21,368 bases of DNA, taken from positions 1 through 21,368 of IMG/VR virus record IMGVR_UViG_3300044637_001401, one strand, 5' to 3'. The notes under the pieces are model-generated. The model saw only the letters and a program-made list of their open reading frames with translations. It ran no database searches and had not been told where the DNA came from. The DNA comes from a virus. Made by a program: the position numbers and the translations under genes. Below, piece after piece: positions 19,272-21,368 of this stretch. Within the stretch, counting starts at the first letter, position 1; each line of letters begins with the position of its first letter.

Positions 19272-21368
19272 ATGCCTTTAGCTAGATTAGACAATTTCCT
19301 AAAAAATCTTAATGGTAATACATTATATGTGGATCCAAGTGAATTAGATTCAACTGATTCAATTGAGAATAGGGGTAATTCTAGAACAAGGCCCTTTAAG
19401 AGTATCCAAAGAGCATTACTTGAAGCAACAAGATTTTCTTATGTTGCTGGATCAAATAATGACCTGTATGATCAAACTACGATTTTAATTTCTCCAGGAA
19501 CTCACTATATTGATAATAGACCTGGATATTATTATGATGGAAGTGGATTTAGAGATATAAACAATAATCCTGTAACAATTACTGAGTTAAGTGTAACTTC
19601 AGAGTTTGATCTTGGAAATGCATTTAATGATTTGTACATTTATAATAGCGTTGAGGGGGGAGTTGTAGTACCTAAGGGGGTTTCTCTTGTAGCAACTGAC
19701 CTAAGAAAAACAAAAATCAGACCAAAATTTGTTCCAGATCCAGCAAATGACAATATTGCAAGATCTGCAATTTTTAGAGTAACTGGAGGTTCATATATTT
19801 TTGGATTTACCATCTTTGATGGAAATCCAACTGGAGGAGTCTATAATACATATACCACAAGCACTGTAAATCCAACATATTCTCACCACAAATTAACTGC
19901 TTTTGAATATGCAGATGGTAAGAATATTTTAGAAAATTCTACATTAACTGACCTTGCCAATTATTACTATAAAGTTAGTTTTGCATTTGGTTCATACTCT
20001 GGACGTTCTATTCCAGATACTCTTACAGACCTTCAACCAAACCCAGAAGAAAACAAGATTGTTGGGGATCTTGGTCAAGGAGCTATAGATATTTCAAATA
20101 TAGTTTCTGGTGATGGTTCTACTGCCACCACAACAATTACTGTTACTACAGCACAAGATCACAATCTTTCTCCATCATCACCTATTCAAATTTCTGGAGT
20201 TGGACCTAATAATACTACGGCAGTTCAGCAACAATTTAATGGAAATTTTGTAGTAGCACAGGTCATTAGTCCAACACAATTTACATATTTACTTCAGACA
20301 GCACCATCAGCAGCAAATCCAGAGGTTGGAAGTTCAACAGTAAAAATTCAATCTGATACAGTATCTTCAAGTTCTCCATACATTTTTAATTGTAGTTTAA
20401 AATCTACATATGGTTTAAATGGACTTCATGCAGATGGATCAAAGGCAACTGGATTTAAGAGTATTGTTACAGCACAATTTACTGGCATTTCATTACAAAG
20501 AGACGACAGAGCATTTGTATTATATGATGATGTATCTGGAACATATAAAACTCAAAGTGACCTAGGAACATCTACAGTATTACACCAAAATTCTAGATCA
20601 GTTTACAGACCATCTTGGGAAAGTTTCCATATTAAAGCTTCCAATGATGCATTTATTCAATGTGTATCTATTTTTGCTATTGGATATGCTACTCAATTCA
20701 TAGCAGAGTCTGGTGGTGATCAAAGTATTACTAATTCTAATAGTAACTTTGGTGCAATTTCCTTAACATCTTCTGGATTTAAAGACTATCAATTGCAAAA
20801 AGATAATCATGGATTTATAACGCATATCATCCCACCAAAAGATATTGATGATGCAGAAAGCAATATAAATTGTTATTCCATAGATGTAGATTTAACTACT
20901 GCCGTTGGAAATACTACAAAAATTTACTTAAATGGATATACTGATCAATTTACTCCACCAAGACAAAAAATTAGAGGGTATACTCTAGGTGCTAGAGACA
21001 ATGATGCAATTTATTATGCTGGATATAATGGGTCTGCAACTATAAGTCCAGATTATGAAACATCTTATAATATTGATAGTATATCAGATGGGGTTATTAC
21101 TGTTGAGGAAACTTTATCTGGAATTGTAGAAAACCAAGCAGTAAGAGTTATTTCCAACAATGGAGTTCTTCCAGATGGGTTAGAATCCAATAAAGTATAC
21201 TATGTTTCATCAAATTCTTTATCATCAACTACTGTAAAGTTAAAAGAAAGTCTTTCAAGTATCAACGATCTTGATATTACTAATGATATTGGAATTTCTA
21301 TAGAAGATAACTTAAAACTTGTTTTTAGAGTATCTGACTGTTCTCCAGGAGATCCAGGAAGTCCTTTC
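19272..21368 (+). CDS. Large beta-helix tail/baseplate protein, VrlC-like (5' part)
   Basis: An open frame from ATG 19272 to the window edge (699 codons, no stop). It opens MPLARLDNFLKNLNGNTLYV, then SIENRGNSRTRPFKSIQRALLEATRFSY, then TTILISPGTHYIDNRPGYYY and GVSLVATDLRKTKIRPKFVP. This is the start I recall for the large cyanophage virion proteins annotated as VrlC or simply structural protein. The PFKSIQRAL and ISPGTH / GVSLVATD pieces are the pattern of pectate-lyase-like parallel beta-helices, as in tailspikes. SIFRVTGGSYIFGFTIFDG continues that. About 280-360 has a Thr/Val-rich domain (TTTITVTTAQDHNLSPSSPIQISG in part), often seen as an added beta-sandwich. It is probably a tail or baseplate-fibre component; the receptor-binding end, if any, lies beyond the window. 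Confidence 0.75.
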   Translation, partial: MPLARLDNFLKNLNGNTLYVDPSELDSTDSIENRGNSRTRPFKSIQRALLEATRFSYVAGSNNDLYDQTTILISPGTHYIDNRPGYYYDGSGFRDINNNPVTITELSVTSEFDLGNAFNDLYIYNSVEGGVVVPKGVSLVATDLRKTKIRPKFVPDPANDNIARSAIFRVTGGSYIFGFTIFDGNPTGGVYNTYTTSTVNPTYSHHKLTAFEYADGKNILENSTLTDLANYYYKVSFAFGSYSGRSIPDTLTDLQPNPEENKIVGDLGQGAIDISNIVSGDGSTATTTITVTTAQDHNLSPSSPIQISGVGPNNTTAVQQQFNGNFVVAQVISPTQFTYLLQTAPSAANPEVGSSTVKIQSDTVSSSSPYIFNCSLKSTYGLNGLHADGSKATGFKSIVTAQFTGISLQRDDRAFVLYDDVSGTYKTQSDLGTSTVLHQNSRSVYRPSWESFHIKASNDAFIQCVSIFAIGYATQFIAESGGDQSITNSNSNFGAISLTSSGFKDYQLQKDNHGFITHIIPPKDIDDAESNINCYSIDVDLTTAVGNTTKIYLNGYTDQFTPPRQKIRGYTLGARDNDAIYYAGYNGSATISPDYETSYNIDSISDGVITVEETLSGIVENQAVRVISNNGVLPDGLESNKVYYVSSNSLSSTTVKLKESLSSINDLDITNDIGISIEDNLKLVFRVSDCSPGDPGSPF

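Noticed and set aside
1-21368. Prophage, CRISPR, insertion-sequence or toxin-antitoxin content
   Set aside because: No integrase, transposase, regularly spaced repeat array or paired small toxin genes were seen; gene content is that of a lytic T4-like phage.

Overview
The window is about 21.4 kb of the virion and replication region of a T4-like (contractile-tailed) phage, most likely a marine cyanophage of the Prochlorococcus/Synechococcus T4-like group. The reasons are AT-rich DNA, T4 homologues (gp32, gp59, gp33, gp53, gp48, gp4, gp26, gp27, a gp5-like hub), and genes typical of cyanophages: thyX, phoH, a DUF1825 protein and a CP12-like peptide. No integrase, insertion sequence or CRISPR array was seen.

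Layout. (1) 1-3250, plus strand: a tightly overlapping nucleotide/replication/late-transcription run: 3' end of thyX, a small unknown, phoH, a PD-(D/E)xK exonuclease, gp33, gp59, DUF1825. (2) 3233-4253: gp32 as its own unit, with a consensus sigma70 promoter, an AATCC-repeat leader and an intrinsic terminator. (3) 4215-7249, minus strand: gp4, an unnamed virion protein, gp48 and gp53. (4) 7280-17599, plus strand: a continuous baseplate hub/tail run: gp54-like, gp26, a small gp51-like protein not in the usual size range of ORF callers, two tandem tape-measure-like proteins with different peptidoglycan-hydrolase domains, gp27-like hub, a CP12-like peptide, a gp5-like OB-fold hub protein, a separate beta-helix spike protein and an S74-chaperone protein. 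(5) 17600-18383: a small cassette of different character: a 55-aa conserved small protein, a perfect TTGACA-N17-TATAAT promoter, a hairpin leader, an HNH endonuclease and a tRNA with anticodon UAA. (6) 18454-21368: a minus-strand coiled-coil protein and a plus-strand beta-helix tail protein running off the window, diverging from back-to-back late-type promoters.

How it works together. Region 1 and gp32 make precursors, load the helicase, protect single-stranded DNA and hand RNA polymerase to late promoters. Regions 3, 4 and 6 build the head-tail connector end, tail-tube start, central hub and spike. The muralytic activity that T4 carries in gp5 appears here to sit on the two tape-measure-like proteins. 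The most striking points are the CP12-like tail motif inside the hub operon, the 2.4-kb tract without a single CG dinucleotide, the repeat-rich gp32 leader, the hairpin-guarded HNH gene, and the class-I-shaped tRNA with a leucine anticodon. All function calls are from reading motifs and recalled family patterns; no database search was possible.
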